Positions 31,049 through 38,395 of a stretch of DNA of 38,395 nt are shown piece after piece. Under the pieces are notes generated by a model that searched no databases, had not been told where the DNA came from, and saw nothing but the letters and a program-made list of their open reading frames with translations. Origin of the DNA: a bacterium (GTDB lineage Bacteria; Hydrothermota; UBA3073; JACQXS01; JAQTXJ01); NCBI GenBank assembly GCA_028688815.1, contig JAQTXJ010000019.1, positions 1 through 38,395 on the forward strand, read 5' to 3'. The position numbers and the translations under genes were made by a program. The first letter of the stretch is position 1, and every line of letters begins with the position of its first letter.

Positions 31049-31984
31049 TCACTTTGCTAATTTTTCCGCCATTTTTATTGCATTCAGCATACTTCCGGGA
31101 TTAGCCGTCCATTTTCCCGCGATATCAAAAGCGGTGCCGTGATCCGGTGATGTTCTTACGAATGGCAAACCGAGAGTTATGTTTACGGCATTTCCGAATT
31201 CCTTTAATTTTAATGGTATCAACCCCTGGTCGTGGTACATTGCAACTATCGCATCAAACCCTGGTTTTGTAAATAAAGTATCTGCGGGATAGGGGCCGGA
31301 GACTTTTATGCCGTAGGATTTTGCTCTTTCAACCGCCGGACGGATAAAGTTTTTTTCTTCTTCTCCGAACTCGTCCGAATGAGGGTTTAGCGCACACACG
31401 CCGATGTTTGGCTGTTTAATGCCAAAGTTATTTACCAAAAATTCCTGGGTTAATTCTATTTTTTTAAGGATTGTTTCTTTGGTTAACGAGGAAGATACTT
31501 CCTTGATTGGGATATGAGTAGTAACAAGTGTAACACGTAAAGGTTTTTTATTTTTGGTAGTTTCGGTTCCCGCCAGCATCATTGCGAATCGTTTGGTATT
31601 AGAAAGTTCCGCAAGCAATTCGGTATGTCCGGGATAATCAAATCCTGCAAGTTTGATAGAAGCTTTGCAAATCGGTGCGGTTACGAGCGCGTTTATTTTT
31701 TTTTCTTTTATCAGGTCGTAACCTTTGAGTATAAATTGGTATGCAGCGTTTCCTGCGGTTACGGATATTTTTCCGTATTTTATGTATTCAGGGTATACGG
31801 GGATGCAATTTATTATTTCGCCGTCCCATTTGATATCACAATTTTTTTTTACGCTTTCAAGTATACCTTTTGAACCGATTATTAGGTATTTTCCGGTATC
31901 TTTTTTTTCAATTTTGTTTATGGCTTTAAGCGTAATTTCAGGACCAATTCCGGCGGGGTCGCCCATTGTTATTCCGATTTTCAT
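31049..31984 (-). CDS. pdxA: 4-hydroxythreonine-4-phosphate dehydrogenase
   Basis: 311 residues, complete. PdxA oxidises 4-phosphohydroxy-L-threonine for pyridoxal phosphate synthesis (the DXP-dependent route), or a related step. Motifs: ITMGDPAGIGPEI (5-17), the metal-binding His in LVTAPICKASIKLAGFDYPGHTELLA, MYHDQGLIPLK and RTSPDHGTAFDIAG. The stop overlaps the GTG of the following gene. Its upstream neighbour is a surA-like gene, the same surA-pdxA order as in Escherichia coli. No Shine-Dalgarno is clear before ATG 31984; only 59 bases separate it from surA, so a shared transcript is likely. Confidence 0.95.
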   Translation of the reverse strand: MKIGITMGDPAGIGPEITLKAINKIEKKDTGKYLIIGSKGILESVKKNCDIKWDGEIINCIPVYPEYIKYGKISVTAGNAAYQFILKGYDLIKEKKINALVTAPICKASIKLAGFDYPGHTELLAELSNTKRFAMMLAGTETTKNKKPLRVTLVTTHIPIKEVSSSLTKETILKKIELTQEFLVNNFGIKQPNIGVCALNPHSDEFGEEEKNFIRPAVERAKSYGIKVSGPYPADTLFTKPGFDAIVAMYHDQGLIPLKLKEFGNAVNITLGLPFVRTSPDHGTAFDIAGKWTANPGSMLNAIKMAEKLAK

Positions 31985-32043
31985 ATTAAAATTTTTTGCT
32001 AATCTGCGCGGTTTTGAATACGAATATCTTGTACAAATGGAAC

Positions 32044-33255
32044 TTACAATATGCTTTTTGTATATATTTCTTTTTTAAGTTTATCTACAAGTTGTTTATA
32101 ATACTTTGCCAATTTTTTCTGGTATACGAATTGTTTTAAGTCATCCCGGATATCTTCCCAGTTTGGCATTTTTTCTTCACGGACTTCAATGGGTTTAATT
32201 ACCTGAACGCTCAAGGGAGTATGGAATATGGCGACATTATTTACCTGTACTTTTTCAATGGAACCGAAGGGTGTATTAGTAATAGGAATAAAAGCTTCAC
32301 CCCAGCTCAGGAGTTCTATTTTTGCGGTATCTTTTAATATTTCGGGAATGGAATCCTGTTTTATCGTATCCAGGATACTTTTTACCAAGGTTACTCTTTT
32401 TTCTAATTCCAGGGAATCCGTTCTTGTCGGTTTTACGAACAGTATGAGGTCTCTTAGTTTAACCGTTTCTTCTTCTCTTGCTTCGCATTTAATAATGTGA
32501 TAAGCGAATTGCGATTTTACGATACCAGCATCGCCCGGGGAAAGTTTTGCCACGACATCGCGAAATTCCGCTCCCATATCATTCTGGTTTACGACGCCAA
32601 GGTCTCCACCGGAAGTTTTTGTTTTTTCATCATCGGAATATTTTTTAACAAGTTCAGAAAAAGACTCTCCTTTTTTTGCCCTGTTTAGAAGGCTTTCTAC
32701 TTTTTTATCGACTTTTTTCAGAGCCTCTCCCGAGATAGCATATTTTATAGATACGCCTAACAAACGTACTCCTGCGGGTTGAAGCGGAATTGAGTCTTTG
32801 TTGTTTTTATAGAACTCCAGGGCTTCCACGTCACCGACGGCAAGTTCTTTACCGAATTTTTTCTGGAATAACTTTTGAGTCAATAATTGTTCTTTCAATT
32901 TTTCCGAATATTTTTTGCGAATAGAAATTTCGGTCATGCCTGATTTTTCGAGTTCTGCTTTGTAAGTTTCATCCGAGGGGAACCTGCCTTTAAGGTCTAA
33001 AATGGCGCCTTCAACGGCACGCGACAACTCTTCATCTTTAATGAGTATAGTGTCGCGTTCTGCTTGAATCACTAATAATTTCTGTTCAATTAAACGGTTA
33101 AGTAATTCTTCATCGCTGATTTGGTTTGGGAGCATCGTTTTCATTTCTTCCAGTTCACTTCGTGTGATACAGGTGTTGCCTACGATGCCTACTACTTTAT
33201 CAAGCGGGCTGTCTGTGACTAGACCAAACGTAAAAAATAATATTAAGTTAATCAT
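32044..33255 (-). CDS. surA: SurA-like periplasmic peptidyl-prolyl isomerase/chaperone
   Basis: 403 residues. Short signal peptide (MINLILFFTFGLVTDS), then the SurA N-terminal chaperone part (about 20-155; DKVVGIVGNTCITRSELEE, LLNRLIEQKLLVIQAE) and one parvulin domain (about 160-265; FSELVKKYSDDEKTKTSGGDLGVVNQNDM, AYHIIKCEARE). A second, degenerate segment (270-365) sits where SurA has its other parvulin domain, and the final 40 residues form the C-terminal helix that packs back on the chaperone core. It escorts outer-membrane proteins such as the TonB receptor and barrel seen here. Followed by pdxA. Confidence 0.88.
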   Translation of the reverse strand: MINLILFFTFGLVTDSPLDKVVGIVGNTCITRSELEEMKTMLPNQISDEELLNRLIEQKLLVIQAERDTILIKDEELSRAVEGAILDLKGRFPSDETYKAELEKSGMTEISIRKKYSEKLKEQLLTQKLFQKKFGKELAVGDVEALEFYKNNKDSIPLQPAGVRLLGVSIKYAISGEALKKVDKKVESLLNRAKKGESFSELVKKYSDDEKTKTSGGDLGVVNQNDMGAEFRDVVAKLSPGDAGIVKSQFAYHIIKCEAREEETVKLRDLILFVKPTRTDSLELEKRVTLVKSILDTIKQDSIPEILKDTAKIELLSWGEAFIPITNTPFGSIEKVQVNNVAIFHTPLSVQVIKPIEVREEKMPNWEDIRDDLKQFVYQKKLAKYYKQLVDKLKKEIYTKSIL

Positions 33256-33579
33256 ACCGAAAACTTATTACGAATTTTCTATTATGTCAAGGTAATTCCT
33301 TTCTGTCTGATGACAGACAAGGGAGAGATTTTCACAGAACAAAAAGTCGCAGAGCTCGCAGAGGACAAAAGGATTTGCGCGAAAAATAGAAAATTATTTC
33401 CTTCTCTGCGAACTCGGCGTCGGAGTTTATCCCGCCAAGGCGGGACGGTGAAAAATCCCGTTTCCTCTCTTTTCCCCTTGACAACGTCAACAAATAGAGA
33501 TATAGAGTAAGTGTCTTGTTTAGGAACACGAAATAATTTTTATCGGGTAGCTGGTCTAGCCTATTGGGAAGAGAAAAAA
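33256..33579. repeat. Gap with repeat copies before a type IX-sorted gene
   Basis: No gene seen. CACAGAACAAAAAGTCGCAG and AGCTCGCAGAGGAC (about 33332-33365) belong to the CACAGAG repeat family; 33401-33463 is a minus-strand copy of the repeat that forms the acr3 end (CTCTGCGAACTCGGCGTCGG, then CCCGCCaaGGCGGGACGGTG). TTGACA at 33478-33483 could be a -35 box for the gene at 33580. GGGAAGAG is a weak ribosome site for that gene. Confidence 0.6.
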
Positions 33580-34920
33580 ATGTTGACTGCAAGGAAATCC
33601 GCCTCCCTGTCCGCCTTTTTTTTGGCGGAAGGCGGAAAAAAAATATTTATCGGTTTGATGTTGGCTGTGCCGTTAAATTTATTCGCAACGTATTGGACAA
33701 TTAAATATACCGGAACGGTTTCTGATATAAGTTTTCCCGACTCCCTGAACGGATGGGCGGCATTGGGCGGCGATGGCGGGGGCATATTCACAAAAGGGAA
33801 AGTTATGTGTACAAAAGATGGAGGTGAAAACTGGACTGTAAAAAATATATACGCTAGCAAGTCGGCTTATCTTGGCTCCGGTTGCAGTACAACACACGTT
33901 GCATTTGTTGATTCAAATTTTGGATGGGCAGGCGGAAGCTGGTCAACAAATGAAACTATCTCGGGTTATACGGGCAGCGGTTGGTACTTGGCATTGACGG
34001 AAGATGGTTTCAATACATATAGTTCATCAAGACATAGCGTAGTCTCACATTATCAGGGCGGGGGCATTACAAATATGGAAACGGCGGCAGGCAAATTGTT
34101 CCGGGCTTATTTCAACTCAGATGCAAAGTCTATGGATTGTTATATAAATAATAAATGGATGTCCTCATACACAATGTCAATATGTTTTATAGATGCTTAC
34201 CGCGGATGGGTCTGTTGCGAAGGACGTTTATTCGGAACTACTACAGGAGTTGATAGTTTATCTCCTTTATATAATTTTCCAATGAATGATATAGACTTCA
34301 TAGACAGCCTTCACGGATGGGCAGTTGGAAATGGAGGAGCGATATTATATACCGATAAATGCGGGGTTGACAGTATATGGGACACTCTGACAAGCGGAGT
34401 AACCAATAACTTAAGATGCGTAAAGTTTGTTGACTCGTTGAATGGATGGGTAGGTGGAGACGGAATCATCTTGAGAACTCGTGACGGGGGACAAAATTGG
34501 GTAACGGAATATTCGGACCTTGTTATATCCAAAATATGCGCCGTGGATACAAATTATGCATGGGCACTTTACCCTTATAGTTATTACAAATTGGGAGGCT
34601 TTGTTTTGAAATATCATCCGTATGTAGGTGTGGAAGAACCTTTGATTTCGGATCGCGCCTGCCTGACCGGTAGGCAGGGATTGCAGAATGCGGAATTAAA
34701 GATAATTAAAAATAAAATTTCCCTCTCCGTTCCGAATTCAATAAATACAAACATAAAAATATACGATTTATGTGGTAGAGAGAAAGAGACCATCTATTCC
34801 GGCACATTATCCAAAGGCAATTACACCTTTACGCCCAACATCCACAAGAGCGGGGTATATTTTGTGAGGCTGACGGCAGGTAATTATAATGTAACAAAGA
34901 AACTAACAATTATAAAATAA
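33580..34920 (+). CDS. Exported BNR/YCF48-like repeat protein with type IX sorting domain
   Basis: 446 residues from ATG 33580. The signal peptide is interrupted: MLTARK, then 13 residues (SASLSAFFLAEGG) coded by a nested TCCGCC/GGCGGA palindrome, then KKIFIGLMLAVPLNLFA. The mature protein has repeats of the type DISFPDSLNGWAAL, VDSNFGWAGG, IDSLHGWAVGNGGAILYT, VDSLNGWVGGDGIILRTRDGGQNW, which mark YCF48-like or BNR beta-propeller blades. The C-terminal 85 residues are a type IX-like sorting domain (ELKIIKNKISLSVP, IYDLCGREKET, GNYTFTPNI, GVYFVRLTAG, KKLTIIK), with a second palindrome inserted just before it. Paralogue of the gene at 37022. Expected on the cell surface or secreted; role unknown. 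Confidence 0.8.
   Translation: MLTARKSASLSAFFLAEGGKKIFIGLMLAVPLNLFATYWTIKYTGTVSDISFPDSLNGWAALGGDGGGIFTKGKVMCTKDGGENWTVKNIYASKSAYLGSGCSTTHVAFVDSNFGWAGGSWSTNETISGYTGSGWYLALTEDGFNTYSSSRHSVVSHYQGGGITNMETAAGKLFRAYFNSDAKSMDCYINNKWMSSYTMSICFIDAYRGWVCCEGRLFGTTTGVDSLSPLYNFPMNDIDFIDSLHGWAVGNGGAILYTDKCGVDSIWDTLTSGVTNNLRCVKFVDSLNGWVGGDGIILRTRDGGQNWVTEYSDLVISKICAVDTNYAWALYPYSYYKLGGFVLKYHPYVGVEEPLISDRACLTGRQGLQNAELKIIKNKISLSVPNSINTNIKIYDLCGREKETIYSGTLSKGNYTFTPNIHKSGVYFVRLTAGNYNVTKKLTIIK
33598..33636 (+). repeat. Nested palindrome inserted in a signal peptide
   Basis: Outer arms TCCGCC (33598-33603) and GGCGGA (33631-33636), inner arms TCCGCC (33610-33615) and GGCGGA (33624-33629), T8 loop. Exactly 39 bases, 13 codons, in frame. 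Removing it leaves a normal signal peptide. Confidence 0.7.
34657..34677 (+). repeat. 21-base palindromic insertion in a sorting-domain gene
   Basis: GCCTGCCTGACCGGTAGGCAG lies between GATCGC and GGATTGCAGAATGCGG. The paralogue at 36151-36169 has GATCGC joined directly to GGATTGCAGAATGCGG, so the 21 bases are a precise in-frame insertion of seven codons (CCTGCCT / AGGCAGG arms). Confidence 0.8.
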
Positions 34921-34971
34921 TCTGAATTGTAGGGGCGACCCTACGGTGAGCTTAAATAAAGAAGGAAGAAT

Positions 34972-36435
34972 ATGAGAAAATATTTGATTTTATTTATTAT
35001 CCTTACAGGAACAAACTTGTTTGCATCCGCACCCGACACTATCTGGACTAGAGTCTTCGGAGGCATAGGCACTGAAGAAGGCTGGAACGTGCAGCAAACA
35101 ACGGACGGCGGGTATATAGTCTGTGGTTATACCTCCTCTTTTGGAGCCGGAAGCGATGACATCTACCTTATAAAAACAAACTCTTCGGGCGATACTCTTT
35201 GGACTAAAACTTTCGGCGGAACAGGTTCGGATTATGGATATTCACTCCAACAAACTACGGACAGCGGATACATCCTCTGCGGGTATACCTCCTCTTTTGG
35301 AGCGGGAGGGAGCGATATCTACCTTATAAAAACAAATTCTTCCGGCGATACTCTTTGGACTAAAACTTACGGCGGAACAGGTTCGGATTATGGATATTCA
35401 GTTCAACAAACTACGGACAGCGGATACATAGTCTGCGGTTATACTTACTCTTTTGGAGCGGGAGGGAGCGATGCATGGCTTATAAAAACCGATGGGAACG
35501 GCGACACTCTTTGGACTAAAACTTTCGGCGGAACAGGTTCAGATTATGGACATTCAGTTCAACAAACTACGGACGGCGGATACATAGTCTGCGGTTATAC
35601 TTACTCTTTTGGAGCGGGAGGGAGCGATGCATGGCTTATAAAAACCGATGGGAACGGCGACACTCTGTGGACTAAAACTTTCGGCGGAACAGATTCGGAT
35701 AACGGATGGTCCGCGCAACAGACCGGAGATGGAGGATTTATAGTTAACGTAATTACCTACTCTTTTGGCGCAGGGTCAGAGGATGTGTGGCTCGTCAAAA
35801 CTGATTCTATGGGGAATACTTTGTGGACAAAAACTTACGGGGGAACGAGTTATGACTATAGTTATGTAACAAAACAAACGAAAGACGGAGGGTATATAAT
35901 CTGCGGACATACCGAGTCCTTCGGCGTAGGACAATGTGATGTATGGCCGATAAAAACGGACTCTATCGGAGATACGTTATGGACTAAACTCCTCGGCGGA
36001 GCAGGCGAAGATTGTATCCTCTCGCTCCAGCAAACTACGGATGGCGGATACATATTGTCAGGAAGAACATCCTCTTTTGGCACGGGCAGCAGCGATGTGT
36101 GGCTTATAAGACTTGCAACCGAAGCCTCCGTGGAAGAACCCTCAATTTTGGATCGCGGATTGCAGAATGCGGAATTAAAGATAATAAAAAATAAAATTTG
36201 TTTGTCCGTTCCTAATTCTTCTTCCCCTAATAACTATTACACTAATACCCTATTAACGAATGTTCAATTAACTATCTACGACCTCTGCGGACGACCAAAA
36301 GAAGTTGTCTATTCCGGCACATTAACCAAAGGCAATTATACTTTTACGCCGAATATTACAAAGAGCGGGGTATATTTTGTAAGGTTAACAGCGGGAAATT
36401 ATAAGGAAACAAAGAAGATTACGATTATAAGGTAA
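34972..36435 (+). CDS. Exported seven-repeat propeller protein with type IX sorting domain
   Basis: 487 residues. Signal peptide MRKYLILFIILTGTNLFASA. Seven repeats of 52 residues (about 22-385) with consensus GDTLWTKTFGGTGSDYGYSV, QQTTDGGYIVCGYTSSFGAG, SDIYLIKTNSSG; repeats 2-4 are almost identical in DNA (156-base units from about 35195 to 35665), showing recent amplification. Seven blades fit one beta-propeller. The end carries the same sorting domain as the neighbours (ELKIIKNKICLSVP, IYDLCGRPKEVVYSG, GNYTFTPNI, GVYFVRLTAG, KKITIIR). AAGGAAG precedes the ATG. Secreted or surface protein of unknown function, probably under variation by repeat number. Confidence 0.85.
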   Translation: MRKYLILFIILTGTNLFASAPDTIWTRVFGGIGTEEGWNVQQTTDGGYIVCGYTSSFGAGSDDIYLIKTNSSGDTLWTKTFGGTGSDYGYSLQQTTDSGYILCGYTSSFGAGGSDIYLIKTNSSGDTLWTKTYGGTGSDYGYSVQQTTDSGYIVCGYTYSFGAGGSDAWLIKTDGNGDTLWTKTFGGTGSDYGHSVQQTTDGGYIVCGYTYSFGAGGSDAWLIKTDGNGDTLWTKTFGGTDSDNGWSAQQTGDGGFIVNVITYSFGAGSEDVWLVKTDSMGNTLWTKTYGGTSYDYSYVTKQTKDGGYIICGHTESFGVGQCDVWPIKTDSIGDTLWTKLLGGAGEDCILSLQQTTDGGYILSGRTSSFGTGSSDVWLIRLATEASVEEPSILDRGLQNAELKIIKNKICLSVPNSSSPNNYYTNTLLTNVQLTIYDLCGRPKEVVYSGTLTKGNYTFTPNITKSGVYFVRLTAGNYKETKKITIIR

Positions 36436-36497
36436 GTCCAGCAAGCTGGATAAGAATCTCTGCGGACTTCGTCCAAGAGCTTCTTATAAGTTAAGTG
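36435..36497 (+). repeat. Two-hairpin intergenic element, copy 6
   Basis: GTCCAGCaaGCTGGATAA hairpin, GAATCTCTGC, inner hairpin GGACttcGTCC, AAGAGCTTCTTATAAGTTAAGT. Begins at the last base of the preceding stop codon. Confidence 0.7.
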
Positions 36498-36518
36498 AGT
36501 AACTGAAAGAGGAGAAAT

Positions 36519-36974
36519 ATGAAAAAAAATTATTTTTTTATTCTTTCCATTTGTAGTATGTTTTTTATGATTTTTACCCTTGCCTGCAATGCCCCTAAGA
36601 AAAAACCTTATAGGTACAATTATACTTGGGTTGATACAACATGGGTTATTCCCCAGAATGATTCCATTGTATGGAAACGTGGTAAAATAATAATCCAGAC
36701 ACCTCAATGGGACGAAGGAGATACCGTATATGTTAATGTAAGTCATGAAAATGGTCCCTTGAGCGGACACATATCTTTTCGTGAATATAAAGATAGCAGT
36801 TACGCAGAAATTAAGGAAGATACTGTTTACAATGTTAATTGGGTCTGGATAGGAAATAATGCTTCCGATACTGTTGTATTGGCAATCGTAAATACTTCTT
36901 CCAATGATTCATTACAAGTTAAAGTTGACATAAACAGGGCTCATTGGTATACAGACCCTGCGGTTTTACCATAA
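36519..36974 (+). CDS. Unknown small lipoprotein
   Basis: 151 residues. Signal sequence MKKNYFFILSICSMFFMIF with lipobox TLAC, so Cys23 is lipidated. The mature part is strand-rich with many Trp, Tyr and Asp (YNYTWVDTTWVIPQNDSIVW, WDEGDTVYVNVSHENG, DTVYNVNWVWIGNNASDTVVLAI), suggesting a compact beta-sandwich. AGAGGAG precedes the ATG. The stop lies 47 bases before the next start. Not recognised; outer-membrane or periplasmic anchoring inferred from the lipobox. Confidence 0.7.
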   Translation: MKKNYFFILSICSMFFMIFTLACNAPKKKPYRYNYTWVDTTWVIPQNDSIVWKRGKIIIQTPQWDEGDTVYVNVSHENGPLSGHISFREYKDSSYAEIKEDTVYNVNWVWIGNNASDTVVLAIVNTSSNDSLQVKVDINRAHWYTDPAVLP

Positions 36975-37021
36975 ATTATAAAATAATTATGACTGTAAAG
37001 AATTTAACAAGAGGGTGGATT

Positions 37022-38344
37022 ATGAAAAAATTCTGTTTGATTGTTTTAGGGTTAATTATGTTTGCAAAAATGAGTCATGCCGTCAACAGCTGGACAGTGC
37101 AATACAGCGGAACGGTTTATGATATAAGTTTTCCTGACTCTCTTCACGGATGGGCAGCAGGGGGCATAAATAACGATCACGATGGAAGAGTCCTATTTAC
37201 CAATGATGGTGGAAAAAACTGGACTGAAAAAATTATTGGGGATGTGTCAGACGCTATAACAGATTTGACGTGTATCTGTTTTGCCGACTCCTTGAAAGGA
37301 TGGATAGGCGGTAGTTCAAGTGCCGGCATTTCTATTGGCAGCAACTGGTTTACTGCAAGTACAACAAATGGATTTAATACGTGGACGTATGAGGCAAGGG
37401 GAGATGTATCTTATTATAGAAGCGGAGACGTTATAGAAATGACATTAGTTTCTGGCAAGGTATTCTGGTCAGTTCACTGGAATAATAGTGGTGATGAATT
37501 TGCTGAAGTTTATGGCAATGGAGCGCATTATAGCTGTAGTTTCGGCCAAACCCCACAATCAATGTGTTTTACGGATTATTTACATGGATGGATTATATTT
37601 CCCTATACTGGGGGTTCTATAAACGGTTTTCATAGAACCGTTTCGGGCGTTAAGAATTTTTCCCTATTATATTCTATGAGCGGCATAAATGGCATAACTT
37701 TCATAGATAGACTCCACGGATGGGCAGTTGGATATTCAGGGAAAATATTATACACCGATAACGGTGGGGCAGATAGTGTATGGGATACCCTGACAAGTGG
37801 AGTAACCAATAATTTAAAATGCGTAAAATTTGTTGACTCGTTGAATGGATGGGTAGGTGGAGAAGGAATCATCTTAAGAACTCGTGATGGCGGAAAAATA
37901 TGGGAAGTAGAAGCAACGGTTTCAGGCGTTATACGCAAAATATTCGCCATAGATACAATTTATGCATGGTCGTTAAATAAAACTTCTAAGGGGAACAGTA
38001 TCTTGAAATATAAACCTCTTATAGGAATAGAAGACCCTTCCATTTTGGATCGCGGATTGAAAAATGTGGATTTAAAGATAATTAAAGACAAGATTTATTT
38101 GGAAGTGCCTAATAACCATTATACTAGTACACTATTAACTATTTACGATTTAACAGGCAGACTTAAAGAGACTCTTTATTCCGGCACACTAACCAAAGGC
38201 GATTACACGTTTACGCCGAATATTACAAAGAGCGGGATTTATTTTGTAAGACTAACCGCTGTTTGTCGTTCTGACACTGAACGAAGTGAAGGGGAAGAAT
38301 CTAATATAATAACAGAAACAAAAAAACTAATACTGATAAAATAG
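37022..38344 (+). CDS. Exported BNR/YCF48-like repeat protein with type IX sorting domain, paralogue of 33580
   Basis: 440 residues from ATG 37022 (AGAGGGTGG upstream; signal peptide MKKFCLIVLGLIMFAKMSHA). YCF48-like blades: YDISFPDSLHGWAAGG, ADSLKGWIGGSS, IDRLHGWAVGYSGKILYTDNGG, VDSLNGWVGGEGIILRTRDGGK. Bases about 37780-37895 are nearly identical to 34375-34490 of the paralogue while flanks are diverged. The sorting domain (DLKIIKDKIYLEVP, IYDLTGRLKETLYSG, GDYTFTPNI, GIYFVRLTA, KKLILIK) is split near its end by about 18 residues (VCRSDTERSEGEES...) coded by a GTCATTCTGAG-type repeat. Surface or secreted protein, function unknown. Confidence 0.82.
   Translation: MKKFCLIVLGLIMFAKMSHAVNSWTVQYSGTVYDISFPDSLHGWAAGGINNDHDGRVLFTNDGGKNWTEKIIGDVSDAITDLTCICFADSLKGWIGGSSSAGISIGSNWFTASTTNGFNTWTYEARGDVSYYRSGDVIEMTLVSGKVFWSVHWNNSGDEFAEVYGNGAHYSCSFGQTPQSMCFTDYLHGWIIFPYTGGSINGFHRTVSGVKNFSLLYSMSGINGITFIDRLHGWAVGYSGKILYTDNGGADSVWDTLTSGVTNNLKCVKFVDSLNGWVGGEGIILRTRDGGKIWEVEATVSGVIRKIFAIDTIYAWSLNKTSKGNSILKYKPLIGIEDPSILDRGLKNVDLKIIKDKIYLEVPNNHYTSTLLTIYDLTGRLKETLYSGTLTKGDYTFTPNITKSGIYFVRLTAVCRSDTERSEGEESNIITETKKLILIK
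38265..38302 (+). repeat. Repeat inserted in a sorting domain
   Basis: GTCGTTCTGACACTGAACG then AAGTGAAGGGGAAGAATCT is a diverged GTCATTCTGAGCGAAG..GAAGAATCT repeat. In paralogues RLTAG runs straight into YKETKK; here the repeat codes for the extra residues, still in frame. Confidence 0.65.
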
Positions 38345-38395
38345 AAAAAAAAGAAATATGATACGCGAATTCACGCGAATATACACGAATAAAAA
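38345..38395. repeat. Window end: CGCGAATTCACGCGAA repeat
   Basis: ATACGCGAATTCACGCGAAT and ATACACGAATAAAA are tandem units of the repeat family also seen (reverse strand) at 27430-27590 and at 7049-7066. No gene begins here. Confidence 0.55.

Overview
The window is AT-rich bacterial DNA that reads best as a diderm, anaerobic member of an uncultivated lineage in or near the FCB group (WOR-3-like candidate phyla are my best guess; no rRNA or other marker here settles it). Reasons: a TonB-dependent receptor, a SurA-type chaperone and lipoproteins imply an outer membrane; at least five exported proteins end in type IX-secretion-like C-terminal sorting domains; an hgcAB pair implies anaerobic life; and intergenic spaces are packed with short palindromes of the kind seen in many metagenome-derived candidate phyla.

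Layout. 1-734: two Lys/Pro-rich exported proteins and a terminator. 1091-4202 (minus): two tandem glycine-zipper paralogues and a BtuB-like TonB receptor, probably one operon. 4262-4834: repeat-filled gap. 4835-6862 (minus): a conserved exported protein often mislabelled asparagine synthetase B, and a TPR protein. 7514-15842 (plus): the central metal(loid) island, in order arsR, CxC permease (COG0701), small thioredoxin-like protein, outer-membrane barrel, periplasmic thioredoxin, thioredoxin lipoprotein, ccdA, acr3, hgcA, hgcB. 15955-18087 (minus): a 14-repeat beta-propeller surface protein. 18483-19562: an Omp28/thioredoxin-like exported protein with an in-frame TGA at the first Cys position of its CxxC motif, followed at the right distance by a SECIS-like hairpin; this is a candidate new selenoprotein. 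19586-21098: rpiB, a coiled-coil lipoprotein and a LysM protein. 21184-26622: phoH, 7TM-HD phosphodiesterase, ybeY and two DUF21/CBS proteins. 26763-27290: an unknown membrane protein. 27611-33255 (minus): a lone NuoL/MrpD-like subunit, tadA, transketolase N-terminal subunit, pdxA and a surA-like gene. 33580-38344: three type IX-sorted repeat proteins and one lipoprotein.

How it fits together. hgcA and hgcB carry all the diagnostic motifs of mercury methylation, and sit directly behind an ArsR regulator, two efflux-type permeases and a CcdA-fed set of thioredoxin-like proteins on both sides of the inner membrane. I infer a thiol-redox, efflux and methylation module for mercury and arsenic. 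A second theme is mobile or structured short palindromes: two-hairpin intergenic elements recur about ten times (one supplies the hgcB leader), and some palindromes have entered genes in frame (ybeY, a signal peptide, two sorting domains, the acr3 tail).
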